From assembly GCA_003219415.1 (NCBI GenBank), contig QHOS01000020.1, forward strand, positions 1-64,000: a stretch of DNA of 64,000 bases. The letters run 5' to 3'. Below the pieces are notes generated by a model. It had not been told where the DNA came from. It did not search any database and was given only the letters and a program-made list of their open reading frames with translations. Made by a program: the position numbers and the translations under genes. The DNA is from Verrucomicrobiota bacterium (GTDB lineage: Bacteria; Verrucomicrobiota; Verrucomicrobiia; Chthoniobacterales; UBA10450). Shown one piece after another: positions 1 through 8,151 of this stretch. Each line of letters starts with the position of its first letter. The first letter of the stretch is position 1.

Positions 1-114
1 AAGAAATCATCAGCGCCGGGTCTTCCAAATTTACAGTGCATCGTTTGATTGCGCGAGTGTTGGCGGTTTTTGACCGGTCGTGCGACCTGTTGCTCGGAAA
101 GCTGTCTCGGCTCG

Positions 115-804
115 ATGATCCTATCGCACAAATACAAATTCATTTTCATTAAGACCGCGAAGACGGCGGGCACGAGTATTGAAGTCTTTCTTTCAAACCA
201 CTGCGGTGCCACCGACATCCTGACCCCGATCGAGCCCCCAATCGAAGGTCATCGACCGCGCAATTATGAGGGATTTATTAACCCTATTCCTGAAATTGCA
301 GAGAGACCGGGCAAGTTCCTCTCTGCACTGCAGCATTCCATCGTCAGCCGCGAGAAATTTTACCGTCACATGCCGGCATTTGAGGTTCGCCACCGGGTTC
401 CTTGCGACATCTGGAACAGCTACTTCAAGTTTTGCGTGGAACGAAATCCCTGGGACAAAGTTTTGTCTCATTACCACATGCATGCGGCTCGCGAGAGCGG
501 TTCACTTTCGCTGGATGAGTATCTCGCTCGTGGCAGATTCCCGATTAATTATTTCCGGTACACTGATCGCTCAGGAAAAAAAATCATCGTGAATCGCATT
601 CTGCGCTATGAGAACCTGACCGCCGAGCTCAGCGAAGTCTTCGCGCGATTGAACATTCCTTTTGATGGAACACTCGGCGTCGCAGCAAAATCAGAATATC
701 GGAGTGATCGCCGACCGTATCAGCAGGTATTCAATGATGGCCAACGGCGAGTCGTGGAAAAAGCGTTTGCAAAGGAAATCGAATTGCACGGCTATCGCTT
801 TTGA
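115..804 (+). CDS. Sulfotransferase family protein
   Basis: Probable PAPS-dependent sulfotransferase or related P-loop protein of the Sulfotransfer_2 type, about 229 residues. Near the N-terminus it has a 5'-phosphosulfate-binding-like loop (KTAKTAGTSIE after FIFI), and mid-protein it has FCVERNPWDKVLSHY, which fits the 3'-phosphate-binding RxPxxxxxS region of the family. The frame stays open upstream to a TTG at 49, but I chose ATG 115 because homologous proteins begin just before the phosphate-binding loop and a GGAAAG stretch lies upstream. The acceptor substrate cannot be read from the sequence; surface glycans are typical for such proteins. It is a lone gene before the SBP56 gene. Confidence 0.75.
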   Translation: MILSHKYKFIFIKTAKTAGTSIEVFLSNHCGATDILTPIEPPIEGHRPRNYEGFINPIPEIAERPGKFLSALQHSIVSREKFYRHMPAFEVRHRVPCDIWNSYFKFCVERNPWDKVLSHYHMHAARESGSLSLDEYLARGRFPINYFRYTDRSGKKIIVNRILRYENLTAELSEVFARLNIPFDGTLGVAAKSEYRSDRRPYQQVFNDGQRRVVEKAFAKEIELHGYRF

Positions 805-939
805 CGGGTAGCCGTCCGCGAGATGCGGGATGGCGGCACGTACTATGTCACAAACGGAAATGTAGCGTTTTTGGGGATTGGTCCTTGAACTTTCGCATTT
901 GAAGCCGTATCCACGATTCAGTCCAAGCGGAAAGGTCTT

Positions 940-2334
940 ATGCCGCTCTTAAAGCCAGACCCGACGTTTTACCCCTCACCGCGGCTAGCCATGCGTGGGC
1001 CACCAGAGAAATATGCGTTCGTAGCAGCTCTTAATCCGCCCGGAAGCCGATTTAACGACGCACTTTTGGTAGTCGACGTTGATCCGGACTCGCGTACCTA
1101 TGGCCGCCAGGTCGGCGAGGTTAAAATGCCAGAATTTGGTGATGAACTGCATCATTTTGGCTGGAACGCGTGCAGCTCGGCACTTTGCCCGTATGCGCCG
1201 CATCCACACGTCGAGCGCCGCTACTTGGTTGTGCCCGGGCTGCGCTCCTCGCGTATTCATATCATCGACATCAAGCCCAACGCGCGAAAACCGAAGATCG
1301 TTAAGGTGATCGAACCGGAGGAGGTTTTTGCGCGCGCTAACTATTCGCGTCCGCACACGATTCATTGCGGGCCGGAAGGCATTTACGTTAGCGCGCTTGG
1401 AGCACCCAATGGCGAAGGCCCTGGGGGTATTTTCATGCTCGATTGTGAGACGTTCGAAATCCTTGGTCAGTGGGAGATGAGTCGGGGCCCACAATTTTTG
1501 CATTACGATTTCTGGTGGCATCTGGGGTTCGACACGCTGCTGAGTAGCGAATGGGGCACGCCGAATATGATCGAAAACGGATTGCAACCGGACCTCCTCC
1601 TCAGCAGCAAATATGGACATCAAATGCATGTCTGGGATTTGCGTCGACGCCGGCATTTGCAAGCCCTCGATTTAGGGAACGAACAACAAATGGTCCTCGA
1701 GATGCGTCCCGCGCACGACCCGACGAAGGCGTACGGCTTCGTCGGCGTCGTTGTTTCGCTCAAGGATTTGTCTGCATCAGTCTGGCTTTGGCACCGCAAC
1801 AATGGAGCGTGGGATTTAAAGAAAGTGATCGAAATCCCAGCGGAGCCAGCCGACCCAGAAAAATTGCCGCCGATGCTCAAAGATTTTAAAGCGGTGCCAC
1901 CACTGGTGACGGACATCAATTTGTCGCTCGACGACAAATTTCTGTACGTCTCCTGCTGGGGAACAGGTGAGTTCATTCAATATGACGTGTCCGATCCATT
2001 CAGTCCGAAGAAGACCGGTTCAGTGCGCATTGGCGGAATCGTCAATCGTACTCCGCACCCAAAGAATCCGAACCAACAGCTAGCTGGTGGTCCCCAAATG
2101 GTGGAAGTGAGCCGCGATGGCAAACGGATCTATTTTACCAATTCGCTTTATGCCGCGTGGGATGAGCAATTCTATCCTGACGGCGTAGGCAGCTGGATGG
2201 TCAAGCTTGAAGCCGACCCGCAAGGCGGCATGAGTTTTGACGAAAACTTTTTCGTTGAGAACAGCGATTATCGTATTCATCAGATCCGCCTCGAAGGAGG
2301 CGATTCGTCGAGCGATTCGTATTGTTTTCCGTGA
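940..2334 (+). CDS. mtoX: Selenium-binding protein SBP56 / methanethiol oxidase family
   Basis: A 464-residue protein that is colinear with the SBP56 family, whose characterised bacterial member oxidises methanethiol to formaldehyde, H2S and H2O2 using copper. Family blocks seen include DELHHFGWNACSS (residues 68-80, with Cys78 and Cys83), GPEGIYVSALG, SSEWGTPNM and the C-terminal IRLEGGDSSSDSY. The usual CSSC pair reads CSSALC here, so the spacing of the two cysteines is changed. There is no obvious signal peptide; some bacterial MTO proteins are periplasmic. The stop codon overlaps the start of a membrane-protein gene (GTGA), implying co-translation. The family is secure; the methanethiol substrate is an inference. 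Confidence 0.85.
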   Translation: MPLLKPDPTFYPSPRLAMRGPPEKYAFVAALNPPGSRFNDALLVVDVDPDSRTYGRQVGEVKMPEFGDELHHFGWNACSSALCPYAPHPHVERRYLVVPGLRSSRIHIIDIKPNARKPKIVKVIEPEEVFARANYSRPHTIHCGPEGIYVSALGAPNGEGPGGIFMLDCETFEILGQWEMSRGPQFLHYDFWWHLGFDTLLSSEWGTPNMIENGLQPDLLLSSKYGHQMHVWDLRRRRHLQALDLGNEQQMVLEMRPAHDPTKAYGFVGVVVSLKDLSASVWLWHRNNGAWDLKKVIEIPAEPADPEKLPPMLKDFKAVPPLVTDINLSLDDKFLYVSCWGTGEFIQYDVSDPFSPKKTGSVRIGGIVNRTPHPKNPNQQLAGGPQMVEVSRDGKRIYFTNSLYAAWDEQFYPDGVGSWMVKLEADPQGGMSFDENFFVENSDYRIHQIRLEGGDSSSDSYCFP

Positions 2335-2999
2335 GCGACCTCTGGCCCTGGCTGGTGGTATTTGCGCTCGGACTTTTTCACGGTTTAAACCCAGCCATGG
2401 GATGGCTCTTCGCTGTGGCGCTTGGGCTGCAGGAACAGAAACGCGCAGCGGTGCTTCGGGCGTTGCTGCCGATCGCACTGGGCCACGCGCTTTCCATTGG
2501 GATTATCATTGGCGCTGTTCTGGTGGCTCGAATCAGCCTGCCGCATTCAGCCCTGAAATTTTCCGCCGCGGCCATTCTGTTTGCGTTTGGATTATACCGT
2601 CTTTTCCGGTCGCGTCACCCCAACTGGGTGGGCATGCGAGTGGGTTTTGGCGATTTGACTCTTTGGTCGTTTATCATGGCATCAGCACACGGCGCAGGAT
2701 TGATGCTTATCCCATTATTTCTCAAACCAGTGGACGCGCCGCTCGGAACAGCTGCGGGTGCAATGGGCTCACACATGCATTCGATGTCCGGTTTTGGATT
2801 CGGCAATGTCAGTTCACCATCTCTGCTGAGTGGTTCAGTCGTCGTCCACACCTTTGGCTATCTTCTGGCAACTGGCGCGGTAGCAATGTTGGTTTATGAA
2901 AAGCTGGGTGTGGGCTTGTTGCGACACGCCTGGTTCAACATCGATTTGTTCTGGATGCTTTCGCTGATGATCGCTGGTTTGTTTATTCTTTTTCTTTGA
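2331..2999 (+). CDS. Multi-pass membrane protein coupled to the SBP56 gene
   Basis: About 222 residues with roughly six hydrophobic segments. The N-terminus (VFALGLFHGLNPAMGWLF) resembles the HxxNPxxxW-type helix of UreH/NicO-like or DsbD-like transporters, and mid-protein there is a Met/His-rich loop (GSHMHSMSGFGFG) that could bind copper or another metal. The GTG at 2331 overlaps the TGA of the upstream gene by four bases, so translational coupling is likely; a TTG at 2322 is an alternative start. Supplying or handling the metal of the SBP56 enzyme is a reasonable guess from the coupling and the His/Met loop, not a known role. I do not recognise a named family with confidence. Confidence 0.6.
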   Translation: MSDLWPWLVVFALGLFHGLNPAMGWLFAVALGLQEQKRAAVLRALLPIALGHALSIGIIIGAVLVARISLPHSALKFSAAAILFAFGLYRLFRSRHPNWVGMRVGFGDLTLWSFIMASAHGAGLMLIPLFLKPVDAPLGTAAGAMGSHMHSMSGFGFGNVSSPSLLSGSVVVHTFGYLLATGAVAMLVYEKLGVGLLRHAWFNIDLFWMLSLMIAGLFILFL

Positions 3000-3124
3000 A
3001 CCAAACTCCGAAATCGCGTGCGGAGTCAGACTTTATTCTAAGCGGCTATCGTCGAGTCGTGGACCAGCGTCCCAATTCGAATGATCCGCAAGGCCGTTGT
3101 ATCCGTCGTTGACGCGCCGCTTAG

Positions 3125-4546
3125 TCACACTTTGAGCTTATCGTTTGTGGATTCCTGCCAGCGATGAATCTGATCGGCTAGACGAGAAATCACTGACGCG
3201 CATTGTTGGTCTTCATAAAGATTGCGCGTCTCCAGCGGATCGTCGTTCAGGTTGTATAGCTCATTCAGATCCTTGTCGCGCAAACAAAGCTTCCAACCAT
3301 CTGAAGTGACAATCGTCCGAGTAGATTCCTCGACGGCACGCTTGACCAACCGTCGCCGAGCTAGCTTGGTGCCCTTTTTGACCTTCGTCCGGTTTGGCGC
3401 CCACTCCAGAAATACGTTCTGGCGCGGCGCTGCTTCTTCGGTAATTAACGGCAGCAGACTTTTACCGGCGCACTGGGGATTGTTTGGTTGGCCGAGAAGA
3501 TCAAGCAACGTTGGCACAAAATCGATGTGACTAACTGGATGCTTAATCGTTTTGCTCGCTGTCTGGCCAGGTAGCCGAACCAGTAAAGGAACACGTGTGG
3601 CTTCTTCGAACATTGTTTCTTTCCCGAACAAGTGATGAGCGCCCAGGCTGTCGCCGTGGTCGCTCGTGTGCACGATAATAGTGTTGTCAGCCAGACCGAC
3701 TCGTTCGAGGCAGGCGAGAATGGCGCCAATGCTTTGATCCACCAGCGTAACCAAGCCGAGATAACGCTGCTTAATACTCCGATATTCCTCAGGAGTGACG
3801 CCAAAAAACAATTGAGTGGGTAATCGTTCCCGATCGAGAACCGCTTCCGCTTGCTGCCATTCCCGCATCAAACGATAACGCAGCGGAATATCTTCGCTCA
3901 GGGGAAGCGTAGCCGTTGCGTCGAGTTCAATTTGATCGAGCGGATGTTCATCGTTAAGAGGACCGTTGTACGGCGAGTGCGGCTCTACAAAACCAACAAC
4001 GAGAATGAAAGGTTCGCGTTGATGTTTTTCGATGAATTCGCATGCGCTTTTCTCGAGGAACTTTGGCCGTGATAGTTCGATCGGCAGATTGCTAATGGCT
4101 AGCTCTGAGAATCGTCCGTTCTGTTTGTCGGGTATGATGCTCTGTGAAATGAGGAAACTCGTGTAGTCACCGTGGTCGTCAGTAGAAATCCATTCGTCGA
4201 AGCCTCGTCCAATTGGTCCTTCCTCGCCCAGATGCCATTTGCCGATGTACGCGGCGCGATAATTCCTGTCCTCCATGAGCTCAGGGAAAACACGAAACCG
4301 GCGATCAAGTGGGACGCTGTTTCTTGTGCATCCGTTCGTGTGCGGCCAGGTGCCCGTCATGAGCGAAGAGCGCGAGGGAGTGCAAACCGGATGTGTGACG
4401 TACGTTCGCTCGAAAATCACCGATTCAGACGCAAGCTTGTTGAGATTCGGCGCATGAACTTTTACGCCTCCGTAGCAAGCGATAGTGTCAGCTCTCTGTT
4501 GGTCCGGCAGAAAAAGAACCAAGTTGGGCTTTCGATGTGCGGCCAT
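3125..4546 (-). CDS. Sulfatase (type I, formylglycine-dependent)
   Basis: Arylsulfatase-family hydrolase of 473 residues. The N-terminal metal-binding block PNLVLFLPDQQRADT is followed by CTPSRSS (Cys55), the C-x-P-S-R motif in which Cys is converted to formylglycine. IGKWHLG and HTSDHGDSLGAHH are the further conserved metal and substrate blocks. No signal peptide is seen, so it may be cytoplasmic, unlike many polysaccharide sulfatases. A longer reading to 4624 would overlap the upstream gene; ATG 4546 with GGAAAG a few bases before it is preferred. Substrate unknown; no second carbohydrate enzyme is adjacent, although a sulfotransferase gene lies 2.3 kb away. Confidence 0.87.
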   Translation of the reverse strand: MAAHRKPNLVLFLPDQQRADTIACYGGVKVHAPNLNKLASESVIFERTYVTHPVCTPSRSSLMTGTWPHTNGCTRNSVPLDRRFRVFPELMEDRNYRAAYIGKWHLGEEGPIGRGFDEWISTDDHGDYTSFLISQSIIPDKQNGRFSELAISNLPIELSRPKFLEKSACEFIEKHQREPFILVVGFVEPHSPYNGPLNDEHPLDQIELDATATLPLSEDIPLRYRLMREWQQAEAVLDRERLPTQLFFGVTPEEYRSIKQRYLGLVTLVDQSIGAILACLERVGLADNTIIVHTSDHGDSLGAHHLFGKETMFEEATRVPLLVRLPGQTASKTIKHPVSHIDFVPTLLDLLGQPNNPQCAGKSLLPLITEEAAPRQNVFLEWAPNRTKVKKGTKLARRRLVKRAVEESTRTIVTSDGWKLCLRDKDLNELYNLNDDPLETRNLYEDQQCASVISRLADQIHRWQESTNDKLKV

Positions 4547-4595
4547 ACTTTCCGGTTCACGCACTAAATCAGCCCTAATGAGTCTCTGCAATCGT

Positions 4596-5228
4596 CTAAC
4601 GCTTGCTCGCCGCTTTCGTCGCAACAGCTGAATGATGTGCGATCAGTTTCAGCGCGCGTCCGAGCAATTCTTTTCCCGGCGCAACCTTGTGCCAGGGCGA
4701 GGCTCCGGAGGGATGCGGAAGCGGAATTACATCGAAGTGGTGCCCGGCACGCTCAACGCGAAATTTGCGGCCGATTACTTTTTCCAACTTCGCGCAATCG
4801 ATGAATTGCGTGATAGCCAGCCGGCCGACGGGAATGATGAGAGACGGCCGCAGAATTTCGATCTCACTATCCATCCAGGAAGAGCAGTTGCGAATTTCGT
4901 CCGGAGACGGAACGCGATCAGTGCCGCCAGAATTTTTTCCGGGAAAACAGCGGCAGACCGCTGCGAAATAAATTTTGGAACGGACGGCAGCCTCATTCAT
5001 CCCACAGAATTCTTCGAACCACCGAAAAAGAGTCTTACCAGCTGTGTGCGCAAACGGTCTTTGCAACACCGGCTCCCGTGGACCGGGGGCCTGACCTATG
5101 ACCATTACATCGCTCACGATTGCGCCGCCCGAGATCGGCGTGGATTGCATGCGCGGGCAACGACGGCAGCGCAGCAGTTGAGCAACGTGGCGGGCCAGTT
5201 TGATCTCTTTAGGATGTGGCACGCTCAT
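4596..5228 (-). CDS. Uracil-DNA glycosylase superfamily protein (FeS type)
   Basis: 210 residues. An N-terminal CRRCPRM and a later pair of cysteines (VCRCFPG... and IRNCSSW) have the spacing of the 4Fe-4S ligands of family 4/5 UDGs. The catalytic-loop region reads VIGQAPGPRE, the GEAPG-like motif with Gln for Glu, and the C-terminal motif is PLPHPSGASPW. This fits base-excision repair of uracil or a related damaged base. Whether it belongs to family 4, 5 or another family in the superfamily cannot be settled by eye. The sulfatase gene follows on the same strand. Confidence 0.8.
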   Translation of the reverse strand: MSVPHPKEIKLARHVAQLLRCRRCPRMQSTPISGGAIVSDVMVIGQAPGPREPVLQRPFAHTAGKTLFRWFEEFCGMNEAAVRSKIYFAAVCRCFPGKNSGGTDRVPSPDEIRNCSSWMDSEIEILRPSLIIPVGRLAITQFIDCAKLEKVIGRKFRVERAGHHFDVIPLPHPSGASPWHKVAPGKELLGRALKLIAHHSAVATKAASKR

Positions 5229-5315
5229 GAATGTAACGAGTAGTCAGTCATCTGTGATCTGTGATCCGTGAACGGAAAACTGATCACCGATCACTGTTCA
5301 CAGATCACATCTTCA

Positions 5316-5528
5316 TCAGCGCCGGAAGATCGACAACAGCAAGCTAAGTAGAATGCTAATAATGACGCAGGTGACGATCGGAAAATAGAATACAGAATGT
5401 TCGCGCTCGATTCGAATGTCGCCGGGCAATCGTCCCAGCCATTTTGGAGTAAACCCAGCCCATATCACCAACCCTACCAGCGTGGTGATCACACCAATGA
5501 TCACGACGAATTTGCCCAGCTCACGCAC
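5316..5528 (-). CDS. DUF2905 small membrane protein
   Basis: A 70-residue protein with two hydrophobic helices (residues about 6-26 and 47-67) separated by the characteristic PKWLGRLPGDIRIERE segment. This matches the DUF2905 family found widely in bacteria. Function is unknown. It is separated from the glycosylase gene by a short stretch rich in the repeated words GATCTGTGATC and GATCAC, which form an imperfect inverted repeat. Confidence 0.8.
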   Translation of the reverse strand: MRELGKFVVIIGVITTLVGLVIWAGFTPKWLGRLPGDIRIEREHSVFYFPIVTCVIISILLSLLLSIFRR

Positions 5529-5576
5529 TATTCAAAAAGTTGCGCGAATCGAGCGGAGGCACAAGCTTGAGGCGGA

Positions 5577-6530
5577 ATGCCTGTACAATTCCGAGATTAT
5601 TACGAGACACTCGGCGTGCCGAAGACGGCCACCGAAGACGAGATTCGCAGCGCCTTTCGCAAGCTGGCGCGCAAACATCATCCCGACGTCGCCAAGGACA
5701 AGAAGGTCGCTGAAGAAAAATTTAAGGAAATCAACGAAGCGTACGAAGTATTAGGAGACCCAGAGAAACGAAAAAAATACGATCAACTCGGCGCAGATTG
5801 GAATCGACCGGGCGGATTTCAACCGCCCCCGCAATGGGGCCCTCAACCGACGGAAGGTGGATATTATCAATGGGGCGGCGATGGCGGCGGCGTTCAATTT
5901 GAATTCGGCGGGACCGGCTTCAGCGATTTCTTTGAAGCGTTTTTCGGCGGAGGCCGCGGCCGCTCGGCTTTCGGCGGATTTGGCGGACGTCAGGCGACCG
6001 TGGAGCGCGGAGCGGATGTCGAGGCCGACATTATGGTCACTCTGGAAGAAGCACTGAACGGGTCCACGCGAACCGTCTCGTTGCGTCGGGCAGGTTCAAA
6101 TAAAGTCGAAAATTATCAGGTCAAAATCCCGCGTGGAGTTCGCGAGGGCCAGCGAATCCGTCTGGCTGGCCAGGGCGAAGCCGGCGTGGGCGGTGGGAAA
6201 AGCGGCGATCTGTTCCTGCGTGTCCGGCTTGCGCGCCACCCCGATTTTTCTGTCGAGGGCAGCGATCTGATTCATGAGGTGAAGATCGAACCGTGGAGGG
6301 CAGTGCTCGGCGGCGAATTGCTCGTGCCTACCCTCGAAGGCAAGGTGCGCCTGAAAATTCCGCCAGGCACACAGGGTGGTCAGCGGTTTCGCCTCCGAGA
6401 ACGGGGTTTGTCGGGAGTCTCCGGAAAGCGTGGCGATCTCTACGTCGAAGTTAAGATCAACGTGCCGAAGAAACTGACCGAACGTGAGCGCGAAATCTGG
6501 AACGAACTGGCGAAACTGCATGGGGCGTAA
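5577..6530 (+). CDS. cbpA: DnaJ-class co-chaperone of the CbpA type
   Basis: 317 residues: J-domain (residues 1-70, with HPDV) followed by a G/F-rich stretch with FGG repeats (about 100-140) and a DnaJ C-terminal beta-sandwich domain (about 145-310). The cysteine zinc-finger repeats of DnaJ itself are absent, which makes it type II, like CbpA. It should stimulate DnaK ATPase and present client proteins in the cytoplasm. The ATG at 5577 (MPVQFRDYYETLG) is the canonical start just before the J-domain. It is followed by a palindromic repeat and then rpiB. Confidence 0.9.
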   Translation: MPVQFRDYYETLGVPKTATEDEIRSAFRKLARKHHPDVAKDKKVAEEKFKEINEAYEVLGDPEKRKKYDQLGADWNRPGGFQPPPQWGPQPTEGGYYQWGGDGGGVQFEFGGTGFSDFFEAFFGGGRGRSAFGGFGGRQATVERGADVEADIMVTLEEALNGSTRTVSLRRAGSNKVENYQVKIPRGVREGQRIRLAGQGEAGVGGGKSGDLFLRVRLARHPDFSVEGSDLIHEVKIEPWRAVLGGELLVPTLEGKVRLKIPPGTQGGQRFRLRERGLSGVSGKRGDLYVEVKINVPKKLTEREREIWNELAKLHGA

Positions 6531-6534
6531 CGTT

Positions 6535-6642
6535 TGTCATGTCGAGCGGAGTCTCCCGCTGCTGCGGGATGGCTATTCTCTTTTCAGCTCGACGGGATTC
6601 GAAACAACAATTAGAGCTTCCTCGACTTCGCTCGGAATGACA
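6535..6642. repeat. Dispersed palindromic repeat, family A, copy 1
   Basis: Begins TGTCATGTCGAGCGGAG and ends CTCGACTTCGCTCGGAATGACA, forming an imperfect inverted repeat of about 108 bp between cbpA and rpiB. The same outer words recur at 17063-17148, 18299-18385, 25662-25747, 28667-28812 and 62099-62208. Confidence 0.8.
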
Positions 6643-6647
6643 GACGT

Positions 6648-7079
6648 ATGAAAATTTCACTCGGCTCGGATCACGCCGGTTTTCGTTATAAAGAAAAAGT
6701 TAAACACCTGCTCGGCACTCTTGGACACGAGGTTAAGGACTTCGGCACATTCAATGAAGACCCCGTGGATTATCCGCTTTTTATTCGACCGGCGGCGGAA
6801 GCAGTCGCTCGCGGCGAATGTGAACGCGGTATTGTGTTCGGCGGATCAGGAAACGGCGAAGCGATGGTGGCCAATAAAGTCCACGGCGTGCGTTGCGCGC
6901 TTTGCTGGAGCGAAGAGTCGGCGCGCCTCTCGCGGCAACACAATGATGCCAACGTGCTTTCGATGGGCGAGCGTCTGATTCCGGAGGATCTGGCGCTCAC
7001 AATTGTGCGGATCTGGCTGGAAACGGGTTTCGACGGCGGCCGGCATGAGCGGCGCGTCGCCATGTTAAACGCGATGTAG
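6648..7079 (+). CDS. rpiB: Ribose-5-phosphate isomerase B
   Basis: 143 residues, full length for RpiB; interconverts ribose-5-phosphate and ribulose-5-phosphate in the pentose phosphate pathway. N-terminal GSDHAGF is the substrate-binding signature. The active-site segment reads GGSGNGE, as in the mycobacterial-type enzymes that use a Glu base, rather than the CGTGIG segment with catalytic Cys of the E. coli type. gnd, another pentose phosphate gene, is far away in the window (57.3 kb). The ATG overlaps the tail end of the palindromic repeat upstream. Confidence 0.9.
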   Translation: MKISLGSDHAGFRYKEKVKHLLGTLGHEVKDFGTFNEDPVDYPLFIRPAAEAVARGECERGIVFGGSGNGEAMVANKVHGVRCALCWSEESARLSRQHNDANVLSMGERLIPEDLALTIVRIWLETGFDGGRHERRVAMLNAM

Positions 7080-7092
7080 CTTTCCTGTAGAT

Positions 7093-7109
7093 GCTTCGCT
7101 CCGCGAAGC
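7093..7109. terminator. Hairpin between convergent rpiB and UbiA-family genes
   Basis: GCTTCGC-TCC-GCGAAGC is a perfect 7-bp stem with a three-base loop, 14 bp after the rpiB stop and within the convergent gap. No T-tract follows, so a terminator role is only likely by position. Confidence 0.4.
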
Positions 7110-7178
7110 GCGCGGCACTGAGGTTGTTCATGCTACGCGCACCGCGCCAGCCAGAGGTCGGCGTCTAGAAAGTCCGAT

Positions 7179-8045
7179 CTAACCCAATCGATCCACGCAC
7201 ACAGCAATCAGGAAAACCGCGCTGACGAATGCATTACTTTGGAAAAAAGCGCGATTGATCCCCGTGAGATCCAGTTTCTCAGTTCTGTGCTCGTAAAAAA
7301 GCGCTGCTCCGATGAATGGCATCGACCAGAAATAAACTCGGCCAAGCTGAGCCACCATGCCGAAAGCGATGAGCGCCACAAATGTCAGAAGATGCAATAA
7401 CTGCGCCAGACGAAGGCTTCGCGTGATTCCAAGTTTTACAACGAGCGATCGAATATCTTCCCGTCGATCGAAATCGTAATCCTGCGTCGCATAAATCAAA
7501 TCGAACCCTGCGACCCAGCAAATTACGCCTGCCGCGAGCACAACCGGGGCAAGATCGATCCGACCAGTTTGCGCGATCCATGCACCGATCGGTGCAATGG
7601 CCAGCGCGAGGCCGAGAAAGAAGTGCGTTGCGCTCGTGAATCGTTTTGTGACGGAATAGAAAAAAATCAGAGCCAGCGCAACCGGCGCAAGAATGAGAGT
7701 CAATCGATTGATGGCAGCCGCCGCAAGGAGAAAGCCACCAGAACTGACTGCAAGCAACACGATTGCTCCTGGCTTCGAGATAAGCAGATGCCTCGAAGCC
7801 GTGCGGGGATTGCGCTGATCCAGCGACCAGTCAACCAGTCGATTAAAAAGCATCGCTGCGGTACGCGCGAACACCATGCAGACGACAACCAGAACAAAAA
7901 CTCTCAACGACGGCCAGCCGTTCGCGGCCACAATGAGCGCCCCGAGAGCAAATGGCAGCGCAAAAATTGTGTGGGAAAAACGAATCAGTCGTAGAAAACG
8001 CGAAACCCGTCCGCCGGCTCCAATCTTCTCCCCTGATTGATGCAT
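7179..8045 (-). CDS. UbiA-family prenyltransferase, probably for menaquinone
   Basis: 288-residue integral membrane prenyltransferase. The first Asp-rich motif NRLVDWSLDQRNPRT and the second YATQDYDFDRREDIRS are placed as in UbiA proteins, with about eight or nine hydrophobic helices. Close resemblance to the '4-hydroxybenzoate prenyltransferase-like' group that serves as MqnP in the futalosine route of menaquinone synthesis is my impression from the motif details; no mqn or men genes are adjacent to confirm it. It attaches a polyprenyl chain to an aromatic ring. The downstream neighbour on the opposite strand is rpiB; upstream is rarA. Confidence 0.8.
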   Translation of the reverse strand: MHQSGEKIGAGGRVSRFLRLIRFSHTIFALPFALGALIVAANGWPSLRVFVLVVVCMVFARTAAMLFNRLVDWSLDQRNPRTASRHLLISKPGAIVLLAVSSGGFLLAAAAINRLTLILAPVALALIFFYSVTKRFTSATHFFLGLALAIAPIGAWIAQTGRIDLAPVVLAAGVICWVAGFDLIYATQDYDFDRREDIRSLVVKLGITRSLRLAQLLHLLTFVALIAFGMVAQLGRVYFWSMPFIGAALFYEHRTEKLDLTGINRAFFQSNAFVSAVFLIAVCVDRLG

Positions 8046-8151
8046 GCCGAAAGATTTCTACAGAAGGCAGCGAAGAAAACGAAGGTTGTAATGACGTTGC
8101 GAGTCTTTGTTTTCTTCTCTTAGCCCAGTCGGCACGCCCGGCGCTCGCACC

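Noticed and set aside
5240-5315. Regulatory operator formed by GATC-rich inverted words
   Set aside because: The complementarity is imperfect and the words GATCTGTGATC/GATCAC are low-complexity; no clear site could be defined.
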